Positions 44,930 through 53,652 are shown, counted from the first letter of the stretch. The stretch is DNA of 64,000 bases from Scatolibacter rhodanostii (GCF_900197595.1 NZ_FZLO01000004.1:167720-231719); one strand, 5' to 3'. A program made the numbers and translations. The notes: generated by a model not told the origin, from the sequence alone.

Positions 44930-44958
44930 TTGACACATAGCAATTTTTTTACTATACT
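44930..44958 (+). promoter_or_regulatory. Promoter of the YabE-like gene
   Basis: TTGACA (44930-44935), a 17-base spacer, TATACT (44953-44958); a near-consensus vegetative promoter 60 bases before the start. Confidence 0.8.
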
Positions 44959-45020
44959 AGGGGACACAATCGTCTAAATGCAGACACCGTCTGTATACAG
45001 GCGACGAAAGGAGCGTTGGT

Positions 45021-46415
45021 ATGCGAAAAGAACGCAAACTAGGATTTTCCCGGCGCATGATTGCCAAGGTCACAGTGACCCTTGTCATGAGTGTGATTGT
45101 GTGTGCGGCATCCTTTGCAACGGCGCTGGCTAACACTGTTTCCACCATTGTTACCGATGGAGATCAGATGTACACCTTCTCCATGGAAAGCACAGATTTA
45201 GATGAAATTATTAAAAAAGCAGAAGAAATGGGTTTGGCTCCGTTAGGTGTCAACGATATCTGTGAACGTGTTGGAAATACAACTGCAGTGAATGTCAGAA
45301 GAGGTGCCAATATAACAGTCAATGAAGCTGGTTCTGTTTCTGAACTGGTCGCCTTTAAAGGGGATACCGTTGAAAAAGCTTTGGCTGACAACAGCATTAT
45401 TTTGAAAAACAATGATAAAGTCACTCCTGCAAAAGAGACAATTATCCGTTCAGATATGCAAATTGCCATTGAGCGATATTGTTCTGTCACTATTTTTGCA
45501 GACGGCAAAGAGTACCCTGTTTCTTTGGTTGGTGCTACCGTAAAGGATGCTATTGAAAAAGCTGGTTTAAAGATTGGAACAGACGATGACGTGAACTATT
45601 CCATGGATAAACCCCTTTTCAATAATATGCGCATTCGTGTTGGTCGTATCATGACTGTGAAAATTTCCGCTGATGGTGAAACCAAAGAATATAAAGTCTT
45701 TGCTGATAATGTTGAGAACGCCATTGAAAAAGCCGGACTCAAACTTGGCAAAGATGATGTTGTCACTCCGCTGAAAAATCAGAAGCTGACTGACAACATG
45801 GAAATTGTTATTAAACGTGTCGAAATAAAAGAAGAAACTAAAACAGAAGAAATTGCTTTTCAAACCGTGGAAGAAACTGACAGCAGCATTTATGCGGAAA
45901 ACGGTTTTGTGAAAACAGAAGGCGTCAATGGTAAAAAAGAGCTTACTGTTAAGCAATATTATGTGGAAGGCGAATTAGACCGCGAAGAATCTGTTTCTGA
46001 AAAAATAGTGTTAGAACCTGTTAATAAAGTGGTCGTGGTTGGCACTAAGAAATATGAGGAGAAGGCTCCTGTCCAAGAGATTCCTGATCAGTCCTCCAGT
46101 TCCTCTGGCGAATCTAGTGGTTCAACGACTTCTGGTAAAACATTCACCGGGTATGCTTCTGCTTATTCTAACACTGGCTATACGGCAGATGGCAGCTACA
46201 CCAGCCGTGGTATAGTAGCCGTTGACCCAAGCATTATTCCGTATGGAACTCGCATTCGTATTGACACGGCAAATGGATATAGCGGTGAATATATCGCTGC
46301 AGACACAGGCGGTGCCTTGCAAAGCGGTCGAATTCTGGTTGATATTTGGATGCCAACATCAGAAGAATGCCTCAATTTTGGTATTCAGAATGCGACTGTA
46401 ACAATTTTAGATTAA
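45021..46415 (+). CDS. YabE-like cell-wall protein (DUF348-G5-3D)
   Basis: A secreted or membrane-anchored peptidoglycan hydrolase of the resuscitation-promoting-factor-like (Sps/YabE) group. A signal or anchor helix (KVTVTLVMSVIVCAASFATALA) is followed by ubiquitin-like DUF348 repeats (VTIFADGKEYPVSLVGATVKDAIEKAGL and VKISADGETKEYKVFADNVENAIEKAGL). Then come a G5 domain (about 270-345) and a Ser-rich linker. The C-terminal 3D domain has its aspartates (YTADGSYTSRGIVAVDPSIIPYG, AADTGGAL and RILVDIWMP). The 3D domain is the likely muralytic part. AAAGGAG precedes the ATG. It is monocistronic. Confidence 0.92.
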   Translation: MRKERKLGFSRRMIAKVTVTLVMSVIVCAASFATALANTVSTIVTDGDQMYTFSMESTDLDEIIKKAEEMGLAPLGVNDICERVGNTTAVNVRRGANITVNEAGSVSELVAFKGDTVEKALADNSIILKNNDKVTPAKETIIRSDMQIAIERYCSVTIFADGKEYPVSLVGATVKDAIEKAGLKIGTDDDVNYSMDKPLFNNMRIRVGRIMTVKISADGETKEYKVFADNVENAIEKAGLKLGKDDVVTPLKNQKLTDNMEIVIKRVEIKEETKTEEIAFQTVEETDSSIYAENGFVKTEGVNGKKELTVKQYYVEGELDREESVSEKIVLEPVNKVVVVGTKKYEEKAPVQEIPDQSSSSSGESSGSTTSGKTFTGYASAYSNTGYTADGSYTSRGIVAVDPSIIPYGTRIRIDTANGYSGEYIAADTGGALQSGRILVDIWMPTSEECLNFGIQNATVTILD

Positions 46416-46454
46416 ATAAACTTGTTTAGAATATGAAAAAGACAAATTCCCTTG

Positions 46455-46489
46455 AAAAGAGATAAGCAACTTGCTTATCTCTTTTTTTA
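46455..46489 (+). terminator. Intrinsic terminator after the YabE-like gene
   Basis: AAAAGAGATAAGCAA pairs with TTGCTTATCTCTTTT directly, followed by more T. Confidence 0.9.
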
Positions 46490-46517
46490 CTGGAAAGTGT
46501 TTATTGCAAAACGGTTT

Positions 46518-46528
46518 TGTGCTATAAT
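46518..46528 (+). promoter_or_regulatory. Extended -10 promoter of alr
   Basis: TGTGCTATAAT contains TG-C-TATAAT (TATAAT at 46523-46528), giving a leader of about 140 bases. Confidence 0.5.
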
Positions 46529-46676
46529 AGACTACGATTTATGTTGGCTACTCATCTTTTTTAGATTATATCCATACTCCGAACCATCACAATCTTAGCT
46601 TTTAATCAATTTTTTGAGCGGCCATTATTTAAATTTAAAATATGCTTATAATTTATCCAATTGGAGAAACAATATT

Positions 46677-47879
46677 ATGACAGAAGTATTAAAGCGGACA
46701 TGGGCCGAAATTAACCTTGACGCTCTTGCCTTTAACTATAATCAGATTAGAAACACGCTAAAGCCGAATGTAAAACTTTGCTCCGTGATAAAAGCAGATG
46801 CTTATGGGCATGGTGCAGTGCAGATTGCTCAAGAACTGCAAGCGCTAGGCACCGACTATTTTGCTGTTTCTAATTTAGAAGAAGCCCTGCAAATTCGTTT
46901 AAGCGGTATTCAAACCCCTATTCTGATTTTGGGTTATACCCCTGCTTTACACGCTTCTACCTTAAGCCTTTATCACATCACACAATGTGTGTATTCTCAT
47001 GACTATGCAGTGGCTCTTTCAGAAAAAGCTGCTAAAGAAGGCGTAATTGTTACTGTTCATCTAAAAATTGATACTGGCATGAATCGTATTGGATTTCATT
47101 TGACAGACTCAATTTCTGAAGAAGAAATTGAAGCACTATCTGCCATTTGCCGTTTACCAAGTTTAAATTGGGAGGGTATCTTTACCCATTTTGCTGTATC
47201 AGATGAAGGTAAGAATGGTGAAGAATTTACCCGAAAGCAGGCACTGCGTTTTCAGGCAACTGTTCAAGCGCTTGATACCCATGGCCATCACTTTACCATT
47301 CGTCATTGCGCTAACAGTGCTGCCATTCTCGATTATCCTGAAATGCATTTTGACATGGTTAGGGCAGGTATCATTCACTATGGTCTTTACCCCTCTAGTA
47401 AACTGAAAAATCATCAAGAATTCCACCCCACCCTTGCCCTGAAATCAACTGTTTCTAATGTTAAAATGATTGATTCGGGTGATACTGTCAGTTATGGCAG
47501 AGTTTTCACCGCTGAGAAAGCAATGAAAATTATTACTGTGCCGATTGGTTATGCTGACGGCTACCCGCGTATTTTATCAGCAAAAGGTGCCGAGGTATTG
47601 GTGGGCGGTAAGCGCTGCAAAATTGTCGGCAGAATTTGCATGGATCAACTTATGGCCGATGCCAGTAATTTGGATGAGGTTACGATTTGCGACGAGGTTA
47701 CTTTAATTGGCTGCGATGGCAATGAGAAAATTTCAGCTGATGAACTCGCAAACTACCAAGAAAGTATTAACTATGAAGTCATTTGCGATATTGGCAAACG
47801 CGTGCCTAGAGTTTATTATAAAGATGGAAAAATAGTGAGTGTAATAAATCAAGTTTTGCCGCAAACCTTCAATCTTTAA
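46677..47879 (+). CDS. alr: Alanine racemase
   Basis: PLP-dependent enzyme making D-alanine for the cell wall. The PLP lysine is in CSVIKADAYGHGAVQIA, followed by the barrel (HLKIDTGMNRIGF) and the C-terminal domain carrying the catalytic tyrosine (DTVSYGRVFTAEKAM) and CMDQLMAD. I take ATG 46677, with TTGGAG 11 bases upstream; the open frame reaches 46614 without a ribosome-binding site. 400 residues, slightly long. It is not paired with a toxin-antitoxin module as in some Firmicutes. Confidence 0.95.
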   Translation: MTEVLKRTWAEINLDALAFNYNQIRNTLKPNVKLCSVIKADAYGHGAVQIAQELQALGTDYFAVSNLEEALQIRLSGIQTPILILGYTPALHASTLSLYHITQCVYSHDYAVALSEKAAKEGVIVTVHLKIDTGMNRIGFHLTDSISEEEIEALSAICRLPSLNWEGIFTHFAVSDEGKNGEEFTRKQALRFQATVQALDTHGHHFTIRHCANSAAILDYPEMHFDMVRAGIIHYGLYPSSKLKNHQEFHPTLALKSTVSNVKMIDSGDTVSYGRVFTAEKAMKIITVPIGYADGYPRILSAKGAEVLVGGKRCKIVGRICMDQLMADASNLDEVTICDEVTLIGCDGNEKISADELANYQESINYEVICDIGKRVPRVYYKDGKIVSVINQVLPQTFNL

Positions 47880-47989
47880 TTCATAAAACTAAAATGAATA
47901 TAATTATCAAATTGACAATTATTCTTGCTCATGATAGACTATATCAGTAAATAAATATCTATAAAACCAAGATAAGGGGAGTTATTACT

Positions 47990-48748
47990 ATGTTTAATTT
48001 AAAAGGACGTGTATGCGTTATCTCCGGTGCTTCATCCGGTTTAGGTGCTCAAATGGCAAAAGGCTTTGCTGAGCAAGGTGCTGATCTTGTCATCACCGCC
48101 AGAAGACTTGAAAGATTAGAAACTCTTGCTGCAGATCTCAGAAATTTGGGTGTTAAAGTTTTACCGCTTCGCTGTGATGTTACTGACACCGAGTCTGTTA
48201 ATGCCGCTGCTGATGCTGCTATAAAAGAATTTGGTAAAATTGATATTCTCGTGAACTGCGCCGGTTCTGCTGCTAACGCAGGCGTATTGGCTATGACAGA
48301 TGACGAATGGGATTTCACCATTGACACTGATTTAACTAGCGTTTTTAAAGTCACTCGTGCTTTTGCTAAAAACATGAAAGAGAACGGCTACGGAAGAATC
48401 ATCAACATCGCTTCTATGTATGGTATGGTTGGCAACACCGCAATTGACACCGTTGCCTATCACGCTTCAAAAGGTGGCGTTATCAACTTTACAAGAGCAG
48501 TTGCTGCTGAATTGGCAAAATATAATATTACTTGCAACTCTATTTGCCCCGGCTATTTTGCAACCGAGCTTACACAATCTACTCTAGATACAGAACAGTT
48601 CACAACCTATATGAAAGCTACTGTACCGCTCGGACGTTACGGCCATGAAGGCGAGCTTAATGCTTCTGCTATCTTCCTTGCCAGTGATGAAGCTTCTTAT
48701 GTCACCGGTGTTATTCTGCCTGTTGACGGCGGCTACACTGCGGTTTAA
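47990..48748 (+). CDS. Short-chain dehydrogenase/reductase
   Basis: A 252-residue classical SDR. The NAD(P)-binding motif is VISGASSGLGAQMAKGF, then NCAGSAANAG (NAG site), the catalytic Ser in IINIASMYGM, and Tyr/Lys in YHASKGG. Arg at the second glycine-rich end (TARRLERLE) suggests NADP preference. It resembles gluconate 5-dehydrogenase or 3-oxoacyl-ACP-reductase-like sugar SDRs; sequence reading cannot decide. AAGGGGAG precedes the ATG. It is monocistronic, with a terminator about 140 bases downstream. Confidence 0.9.
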   Translation: MFNLKGRVCVISGASSGLGAQMAKGFAEQGADLVITARRLERLETLAADLRNLGVKVLPLRCDVTDTESVNAAADAAIKEFGKIDILVNCAGSAANAGVLAMTDDEWDFTIDTDLTSVFKVTRAFAKNMKENGYGRIINIASMYGMVGNTAIDTVAYHASKGGVINFTRAVAAELAKYNITCNSICPGYFATELTQSTLDTEQFTTYMKATVPLGRYGHEGELNASAIFLASDEASYVTGVILPVDGGYTAV

Positions 48749-48890
48749 TCTTTGTCCTAGATTTTTTCTTCTTGAAAGATAGCCATGAAACTTTAAAACT
48801 GTTCTATGAAGCTTGTTCCTCCTCCATAGCGAGGGGTGAACAAAGGGACTATACTCTTTTGAATTTAATTGACTATACTAAGAAAATAAT

Positions 48891-48933
48891 AAAATCCGGT
48901 TTGATTCTTTCGTTAAGAATCAAACCGGATTTT
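48891..48933. terminator. Bidirectional intrinsic terminator (19-bp perfect stem)
   Basis: AAAATCCGGTTTGATTCTT (48891-48909) pairs perfectly with 48915-48933. It is shared by the SDR and glyQS. Confidence 0.92.
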
Positions 48934-48961
48934 CGTCTTATAAAAAGCTCTTTAGAGCCTC

Positions 48962-50338
48962 TTAAAATTCAATTTTATTATTGATGAATTCAACCAAAGA
49001 ATCAATTGAAACTCTTTCTTGCTCCATGGTGTCACGGTCACGAATGGTGACACAGCCGTCCTCTACGCTGTCAAAATCATAGGTAATACAGAATGGTGTG
49101 CCGATTTCATCTTGGCGGCGATAACGTTTACCAATGGAGCCGGCATCGTCATAATCCACCATAAAGTGTTTGGAAAGTGTGGCATAAACCTCTTGTGCCT
49201 TTTCACCAAGCTTTTTGGAAAGTGGCAAAATGGCGGCTTTAAACGGAGCCAGGTACGGGTGCAAACGCATGACCACTCGTGTGTCTTTATCATCAATTTT
49301 TTCTTCATCATAGGCGTTACATAAGAAAGCAAGTGCCATTCTGTCTGCGCCAAGTGAAGGTTCAACCACATAAGGGATATAGTGTTTGTTTTCTTCTTGG
49401 TCAAAATATTCGCAGCTTTTGCCAGAATGCTCTTGGTGCTGCTTTAAGTCATAATCGGTTCTATCAGCAATACCCCATAGTTCACCCCAGCCAAACGGGA
49501 AACGGAACTCTACATCGGTAGTTGCTTTGGAATAGAATGAAAGCTCCTCAGCTTCATGATCACGGAAACGCAGCGCTTCTTCTTGCATGCCCAAATCGAA
49601 TAACCACTTTTTGCAGTAGTCTTTCCAGTAATGGAACCATTCAAGGTCTGTGTCCGGCTTACAGAAAAATTCGAGTTCCATTTGCTCAAACTCACGAATG
49701 CGGAAAATAAAGTTTCCGGGTGTGATTTCGTTACGGAAGGATTTACCTACCTGCGCAATACCAAAAGGCAATTTTTTGCGGGCACTTCTCTGCACATTGT
49801 TAAAGTTTACAAAAATACCTTGAGCCGTTTCAGGACGCAGATAAATCTCGCTCTTAGAATCTTCTGTTACACCCTGAAAGGTTTTATACATCAGGTTGAA
49901 CTGGCGAATATCTGTGAAATTCTTGCTGCCGCAATCAGGACAGCAAATATCATTTTCTTTGATATACTCCATCATGGCTTCATTGGTCCAGCCATCAGCC
50001 GACTCACCCAACTTATCTTCAATCAGCTTATCTGCACGGTGACGGGTTTTGCAGTCTTTACAGTCCATTAGCGGGTCTGAAAATCCTCCCACGTGTCCAG
50101 AAGCCACCCAAACCTCAGGGTTCATGAGAATGGCCGCATCAAGCCCAACATTATAAGGATTTTCCTGTACAAATTTTTTCCACCAAGCTCTTTTCACGTT
50201 GTTCTTAAACTCTACACCTAAAGGGCCGTAGTCCCAAGAGTTTGAAAGACCGCCGTAAATCTCACTGCCCGGGAAAACAAATCCCCTATTTTTGCAAAGG
50301 GCTACAATGGTTTCCATGGATTTTTCAGTCGCTTTCAT
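48962..50338 (-). CDS. glyQS: Glycyl-tRNA synthetase, single-chain dimeric type
   Basis: Class II alpha2-type GlyRS of 458 residues that charges tRNA-Gly. It contains [14 protein letters not shown] at the start, a zinc-like cluster ([10 protein letters not shown]), motif 2 region [25 protein letters not shown], and motif 3 ([15 protein letters not shown]). The C-terminal anticodon-binding domain (residues about 360-458) begins [21 protein letters not shown] lies before the ATG. No T-box leader could be identified in the 260 bases upstream. It is monocistronic. Confidence 0.96.
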   Translation of the reverse strand: MKATEKSMETIVALCKNRGFVFPGSEIYGGLSNSWDYGPLGVEFKNNVKRAWWKKFVQENPYNVGLDAAILMNPEVWVASGHVGGFSDPLMDCKDCKTRHRADKLIEDKLGESADGWTNEAMMEYIKENDICCPDCGSKNFTDIRQFNLMYKTFQGVTEDSKSEIYLRPETAQGIFVNFNNVQRSARKKLPFGIAQVGKSFRNEITPGNFIFRIREFEQMELEFFCKPDTDLEWFHYWKDYCKKWLFDLGMQEEALRFRDHEAEELSFYSKATTDVEFRFPFGWGELWGIADRTDYDLKQHQEHSGKSCEYFDQEENKHYIPYVVEPSLGADRMALAFLCNAYDEEKIDDKDTRVVMRLHPYLAPFKAAILPLSKKLGEKAQEVYATLSKHFMVDYDDAGSIGKRYRRQDEIGTPFCITYDFDSVEDGCVTIRDRDTMEQERVSIDSLVEFINNKIEF

Positions 50339-50598
50339 AAAGTTCCCTCCGTATACTATTCTATCCGTCTATTTTAGCACCTTATCCCCTTTTTGGCAAG
50401 CCATTTCAAGGCTTGCCCTTGCTTTTAGAAAACAATGACCTCTCTCTCTTTTTTTGTAAATTTTAAAGGTAATGATAGAAAATTAATAAAATGTACACAC
50501 AAAATTCACAGTAACATGATAGGAATAGTAGTAGCAAAACAAGTGAGTTTTGAATCTTGTTTAAATAAAGAAATACTTGCTTAAAAGGAGGCATCACT

Positions 50599-51975
50599 TT
50601 GGCATCTGAAATTCAGACTAAAAACCTAAAAATTGAGGGTATGACCTGCACAAACTGCGAGAACATTATTGAGCAGGCTCTCAAAAAAACAGACGGTATT
50701 CAAAAGGCAAAGGCGAACTACGCAAAAGGCTCTGTGTTTGTGTCTTTTGATTCCACCGAGATTACAGTCAAAGGCATTGCTCGTGTTCTCAAAAAAGCAG
50801 GCTATGCTGTAGTTTTAAAAGATTCACCCCCTGCTATTGAAAAACCCAGTTTCTTCAAAGTCAGCGGTGTTGCCGTCATTTTGTTGGCACTCTATCTCAT
50901 TTTAAGAGAGTTTGGCTTTTTGGATATCCTAAATAATTTTCCGCAAGCAGAAGAAGGCATGGGGTATGGCATGCTATTTATCATTGGTCTGCTAACCTCT
51001 GTTCACTGTGTTGCCATGTGTGGTGGTATCAATCTTTCTCAATGTTTGCCCCAAACTCAAATTCAGGAAACCAGCCATAAATCAGCTGCTTTAAAACCTA
51101 GCCTTTTATATAACACCGGACGTGTTGTTTCTTATACCGCTGTTGGTGCACTCGTAGGTGCATTGGGTTCTGTCGTCAGCTTTTCAGGTACGCTCAAAGG
51201 AATTATTCAAATTCTTGCAGGCGTCTTTATGGTCATTATGGGTTTGAATATGCTGAACATTTTCCCGTCTTTGCGCAAGTTGATGCCAAGGATGCCGAAA
51301 GCACTGGCTGGAAAAATTTATCAAGAAAAACAAAGTGGAGGGCATACTCCCTTTTTTGTCGGTCTGCTAAACGGACTTATGCCTTGCGGCCCTTTGCAGG
51401 CCATGCAGATTTATGCACTTTCTACAGGCAGTCCAGTAAAAGGGGCCTTGTCTATGCTGGTGTTCAGTTTAGGCACAGTTCCTCTCATGTTTGGTCTGGG
51501 CGCACTCAGCAGTGTTCTCAGCAAGCGTTTCACCGCTAAAGTCATGAGTATCGGTGCTGCTCTAGTTGTCATTTTAGGGATATCCATGTTGGGTAACGGT
51601 TTTAGTCTTTCAGGCGTTTCTTTTATTCCCCAAGCTAAATCAGACAACCAGACAGGAATTCTCATTGAAAACGGTGTTCAGATTGTCAACACTACGGTTT
51701 CTCCCCGAGGTTATGAAGATATCACTGTGCAAGCCGGCACACCTGTCAAATGGACAATTTCTGCCCCTGAAGGCAGCTTAAATGGCTGCAACTATGCTAT
51801 GTTTATTCCGGAATATGAAATTCAGGCACCATTAGATTTTGGGGACAACGTTATTGAATTCACACCCACAGAAACAGGCACTTTTCCCTATAGCTGTTGG
51901 ATGGGTATGATTCGCAGCAGTATTACTGTCATTGACCCTCCTACCTCTGATTCTGCTCTTTCTCAAGTTGCATAA
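50599..51975 (+). CDS. HMA / TauE-SafE-like / cupredoxin fusion (copper handling)
   Basis: Three domains in one 458-residue membrane protein. The N-terminal heavy-metal-associated domain has its CxxC at Cys17/Cys20 (GMTCTNCENII). The middle six-or-so-span TauE/SafE (UreH-2) domain begins with LLTSVHCVAMCGG and contains GLMPCGPLQAMQIYAL; these His/Cys motifs are typical of copper- and cytochrome-assembly relatives. The C-terminal extracytoplasmic cupredoxin-like domain ends PYSCWMGMIRSSI. The most likely role is copper or related metal export or delivery at the membrane (inference). The start is a TTG at 50599, seven bases after AGGAGG. It is monocistronic; no CopY/CsoR gene is adjacent. Confidence 0.9.
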   Translation: MASEIQTKNLKIEGMTCTNCENIIEQALKKTDGIQKAKANYAKGSVFVSFDSTEITVKGIARVLKKAGYAVVLKDSPPAIEKPSFFKVSGVAVILLALYLILREFGFLDILNNFPQAEEGMGYGMLFIIGLLTSVHCVAMCGGINLSQCLPQTQIQETSHKSAALKPSLLYNTGRVVSYTAVGALVGALGSVVSFSGTLKGIIQILAGVFMVIMGLNMLNIFPSLRKLMPRMPKALAGKIYQEKQSGGHTPFFVGLLNGLMPCGPLQAMQIYALSTGSPVKGALSMLVFSLGTVPLMFGLGALSSVLSKRFTAKVMSIGAALVVILGISMLGNGFSLSGVSFIPQAKSDNQTGILIENGVQIVNTTVSPRGYEDITVQAGTPVKWTISAPEGSLNGCNYAMFIPEYEIQAPLDFGDNVIEFTPTETGTFPYSCWMGMIRSSITVIDPPTSDSALSQVA

Positions 51976-51979
51976 ACCA

Positions 51980-52014
51980 AAAATGACACTGGCTGATGAA
52001 GCCGGTGTCATTTT
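51980..52014 (+). terminator. Intrinsic terminator after the copper fusion gene
   Basis: AAAATGACACTGGCT pairs with AGCCGGTGTCATTTT with one G-T wobble, over a five-base loop. Confidence 0.88.
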
Positions 52015-52182
52015 AATTCTGTTGAGTGATATTATCTTTGAGATTGCATATATTGCTCTGAAATAAGTCTCACTATCAGTTGATTTCGACATTAGAATTA
52101 TGTTATTCTAAACTTAAATCTTTGCTTATACCAAGCGTTTTTTATCGTATCAAACACATGAAAAAGGGAGGAACTACTACCA

Positions 52183-52416
52183 ATGTTATTTTGGAAAGAG
52201 ATATTTTTAACCACTGACCAAAAAAAGTTGCAGGAAAAAGAAGAAATCCTATTGCAAAACCATATTTTATATAGAACCAAAAAACAGAGTAGAGAGAAAA
52301 GGCAAAGCATCAATCTCACTGGCAGAGAGGCTTTTTTGTACCGTGTAGGCTCTATTCCTCTCACTACCTATTATCTTTATGTCCAAAAAAAGATGTGGAG
52401 TGGGCAACAAAACTGA
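52183..52416 (+). CDS. Small conserved-type protein of unknown function
   Basis: A 77-residue protein with AAGGGAGG 12 bases before the ATG. Its plan (FWKEIFLTTDQKKLQEKEEILLQNHILYRTK at the N-terminus, TTYYLYVQKK near the end) recalls a family of about 80-residue clostridial proteins that have WKEVF..., a KYK-type strand and a YYxYVHKKD end (from memory). Such pattern suggests a ferredoxin-like alpha/beta fold similar to DUF2007-type signal-transduction proteins. The last residues deviate. Function unknown. It is convergent with the XRE cluster. Confidence 0.55.
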   Translation: MLFWKEIFLTTDQKKLQEKEEILLQNHILYRTKKQSREKRQSINLTGREAFLYRVGSIPLTTYYLYVQKKMWSGQQN

Positions 52417-52424
52417 TACGATAA

Positions 52425-52664
52425 TCAACTATTTTTTTGTTTTGACGGATACGGCTTTAATTCATCTGTTCTCTCTACTAGATAATCAATACTTGTCTGG
52501 AATAAGTCAGCTATTTGATTCAAAATCGGTATGGGGATGTTCAAATTTCCTCTTTCATAGTCCGAATAAGTAGTCTGGTGAATATTTAATAAATTTGCCA
52601 TTTGTGCTTGGGTCAAATCTTTATCTTCTCGCATATTGCGAATTCTTTTATACCTATTATACAT
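52425..52664 (-). CDS. Small XRE-family regulator, copy 3
   Basis: A 79-residue single helix-turn-helix protein: the XRE fold covers residues 8-65 with MREDKDLTQAQMANLLNIHQTTYSDYERG as the HTH. It is almost identical to the protein at 52929-53156, with a short N-terminal addition and a different tail (SKQKNS). It begins 11 bases downstream of the middle copy, behind TAAGGA overlapping that gene's stop. It is the last of three tandem genes. There is no toxin domain or membrane part; DNA-binding only. Confidence 0.88.
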   Translation of the reverse strand: MYNRYKRIRNMREDKDLTQAQMANLLNIHQTTYSDYERGNLNIPIPILNQIADLFQTSIDYLVERTDELKPYPSKQKNS

Positions 52665-52675
52665 CGATTGTTTCC

Positions 52676-52909
52676 TTACTCATTATTTGCTTTTCTCGGA
52701 TAGGGTTGCCGTTCATCTGTCAGATTCAGCAAATAGTCTACACTGACGTTGTGAACGACTGCTAACGCCGCCAATACCTCTGGCGGAATCATGCGCTGAC
52801 CGCTTTCATAATAAGCATAGGTTCTCTGCGGAACACCAATCCTATCACCAACCTGCTGTTGGGTTAGATCTTTATCTTCCCGTAACGCTCGGATTCTTTT
52901 ATATTCCAT
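52676..52909 (-). CDS. Small XRE-family regulator, middle gene
   Basis: A 77-residue XRE protein with the HTH around LREDKDLTQQQVGDRIGVPQRTYAYYESG and the same closing pattern (VDYLLNLTDERQPYP) as its neighbours. It is clearly more diverged than the two flanking copies are from each other. AAGGTG precedes the ATG. Its position between two near-identical genes suggests that one flank arose by duplication. It probably forms dimers, perhaps heterodimers with the flanking proteins (inference). Confidence 0.88.
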   Translation of the reverse strand: MEYKRIRALREDKDLTQQQVGDRIGVPQRTYAYYESGQRMIPPEVLAALAVVHNVSVDYLLNLTDERQPYPRKANNE

Positions 52910-52928
52910 GTTTACACCTTAAATTTAT

Positions 52929-53156
52929 TCACCTTTTTTGCCTTGGAGGATAAGGCTTTAATTCGTCTGTCCTCTCTACTAAATAATCAATGCTTGTCTG
53001 AAACAAGTCGGCTATTTGATGCAGGATAGGTATCGGGATGTTCAAATTTCCTCTTTCATAGTCCGAATAAGTGGTTTGGTGAATATTCAATAAATTTGCC
53101 ATTTCCGCCTGTGTTAAATCTTTATCTTCTCGCATGTTACGAATTCTCTTGTACAA
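52929..53156 (-). CDS. Small XRE-family regulator, copy 1
   Basis: A 75-residue XRE protein starting with TTG at 53156 behind GAGGTG. It matches the 52425-52664 protein at nearly every position (differences include Q-to-E in TQAEMANLL and N-to-H in PILHQIADLF). It is the operon-proximal gene, facing two palindromic operators (53180-53196 and 53205-53221), and is therefore the best candidate to bind them and repress both itself and the divergent 50-residue gene. Confidence 0.88.
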   Translation of the reverse strand: MYKRIRNMREDKDLTQAEMANLLNIHQTTYSDYERGNLNIPIPILHQIADLFQTSIDYLVERTDELKPYPPRQKR

Positions 53157-53179
53157 ATTTTATCACCTCATCCCCATTT

Positions 53180-53221
53180 TAAGGGAATATACCTTAAAAG
53201 TCAATAAGGCATATTCCCTTA
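53180..53221. promoter_or_regulatory. Paired palindromic operators in the divergent XRE control region
   Basis: Two sites of form TAAGG-N7-CCTTA: TAAGGGAATATACCTTA (53180-53196) and TAAGGCATATTCCCTTA (53205-53221). Centres are 25 bases apart, and together they form a larger inverted repeat with one mismatch. They lie between the XRE start and the divergent small gene. Confidence 0.75.
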
Positions 53222-53254
53222 TGCATAATAAAATTATAAAGGTGAGGTGATAAA

Positions 53255-53407
53255 ATGCTTGACTATAAAAAAATGAATAGTGACTTGGTGATTGCTTTAA
53301 GTACGATAATCGACATTGCAGAAGCTGCTATTGCAAAAACAGAGGAAACTATTTTATCTGATGAGGATAACTCTCCTCCCTTATATTATCTCAACCCAAA
53401 AGACTGA
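53255..53407 (+). CDS. 50-residue acidic protein divergent from the XRE genes
   Basis: A small protein (MLDYKKMNSDLVIALSTIID to YYLNPKD) preceded by GGTGAGGTG eight bases before the ATG. The body is a probable helix rich in Ala, Ile and Glu followed by an acidic tail. I do not recognise it. The same GAGGTGATAAAAT leader precedes the divergent XRE gene, so both translation signals are part of one symmetrical control region. It may be a phage-type antirepressor-like or antitoxin-like partner of the XRE proteins; this is speculation from position only. Confidence 0.6.
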   Translation: MLDYKKMNSDLVIALSTIIDIAEAAIAKTEETILSDEDNSPPLYYLNPKD

Positions 53408-53424
53408 TGGCAGCTATCTTTGAC

Positions 53425-53453
53425 TTGATTTTTCAGACCTTTTCGTATATAAT
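53425..53453 (+). promoter_or_regulatory. Promoter of the SRP RNA gene
   Basis: TTGATT (53425-53430), a 17-base spacer, TATAAT (53448-53453). Confidence 0.7.
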
Positions 53454-53486
53454 AGTAAAGCTATCTTGAAATAGCATAGTCTTTTG

Positions 53487-53652
53487 ACAAGCAAGGCGGC
53501 GCAGGCCGTGAAATATGCGAGCGGGCAGGTCTGTACGGCAAAACGCCGTGAACCATGTCAGGCGGGGAACCGAGCAGCATTAAGCGGTAGCTTTTGGGCG
53601 ATACAGGGTGCTTGCCCGCTCACATATTTTACGAAGGCGAAGTCTTGCTTTT
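53487..53652 (+). ncRNA. ffs: Signal recognition particle RNA, large (Alu-containing) type
   Basis: GC-rich structured RNA. The SRP helix-8 core is visible: GTGAACCATGTCAGG, a GGAA tetraloop within CGGGGAACCG, then GAGCAGCATTAAG. The ends close with AAGCAAG (53489-53495) and CTTGCTT (53644-53650). The extra 5'/3' Alu-type region (AGGCCGTGAAATATGCGAGC) indicates the about 170-nt form found in Bacillus and many Clostridia. Placement immediately upstream of dnaX matches the Bacillus order. Exact ends are estimates from base pairing. Confidence 0.88.

Noticed and set aside
44478..45020. c-di-AMP (ydaO) riboswitch before the YabE-like gene
   Set aside because: Expected by analogy with other cell-wall hydrolase genes, but the conserved core was not found and the promoter leaves only about 55 nt of leader.
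48772..48984. 70-codon plus-strand frame after the SDR
   Set aside because: It runs through the perfect terminator stem at 48891-48933 into the glyQS 3' end and has no ribosome-binding site.
50339..50598. T-box leader for glyQS
   Set aside because: No T-box sequence or specifier-like stem visible on the minus strand.
52098..52364. 88-codon minus-strand frame opposite the small protein at 52183
   Set aside because: It is an antisense shadow without ribosome-binding site; the plus-strand gene has a strong one.
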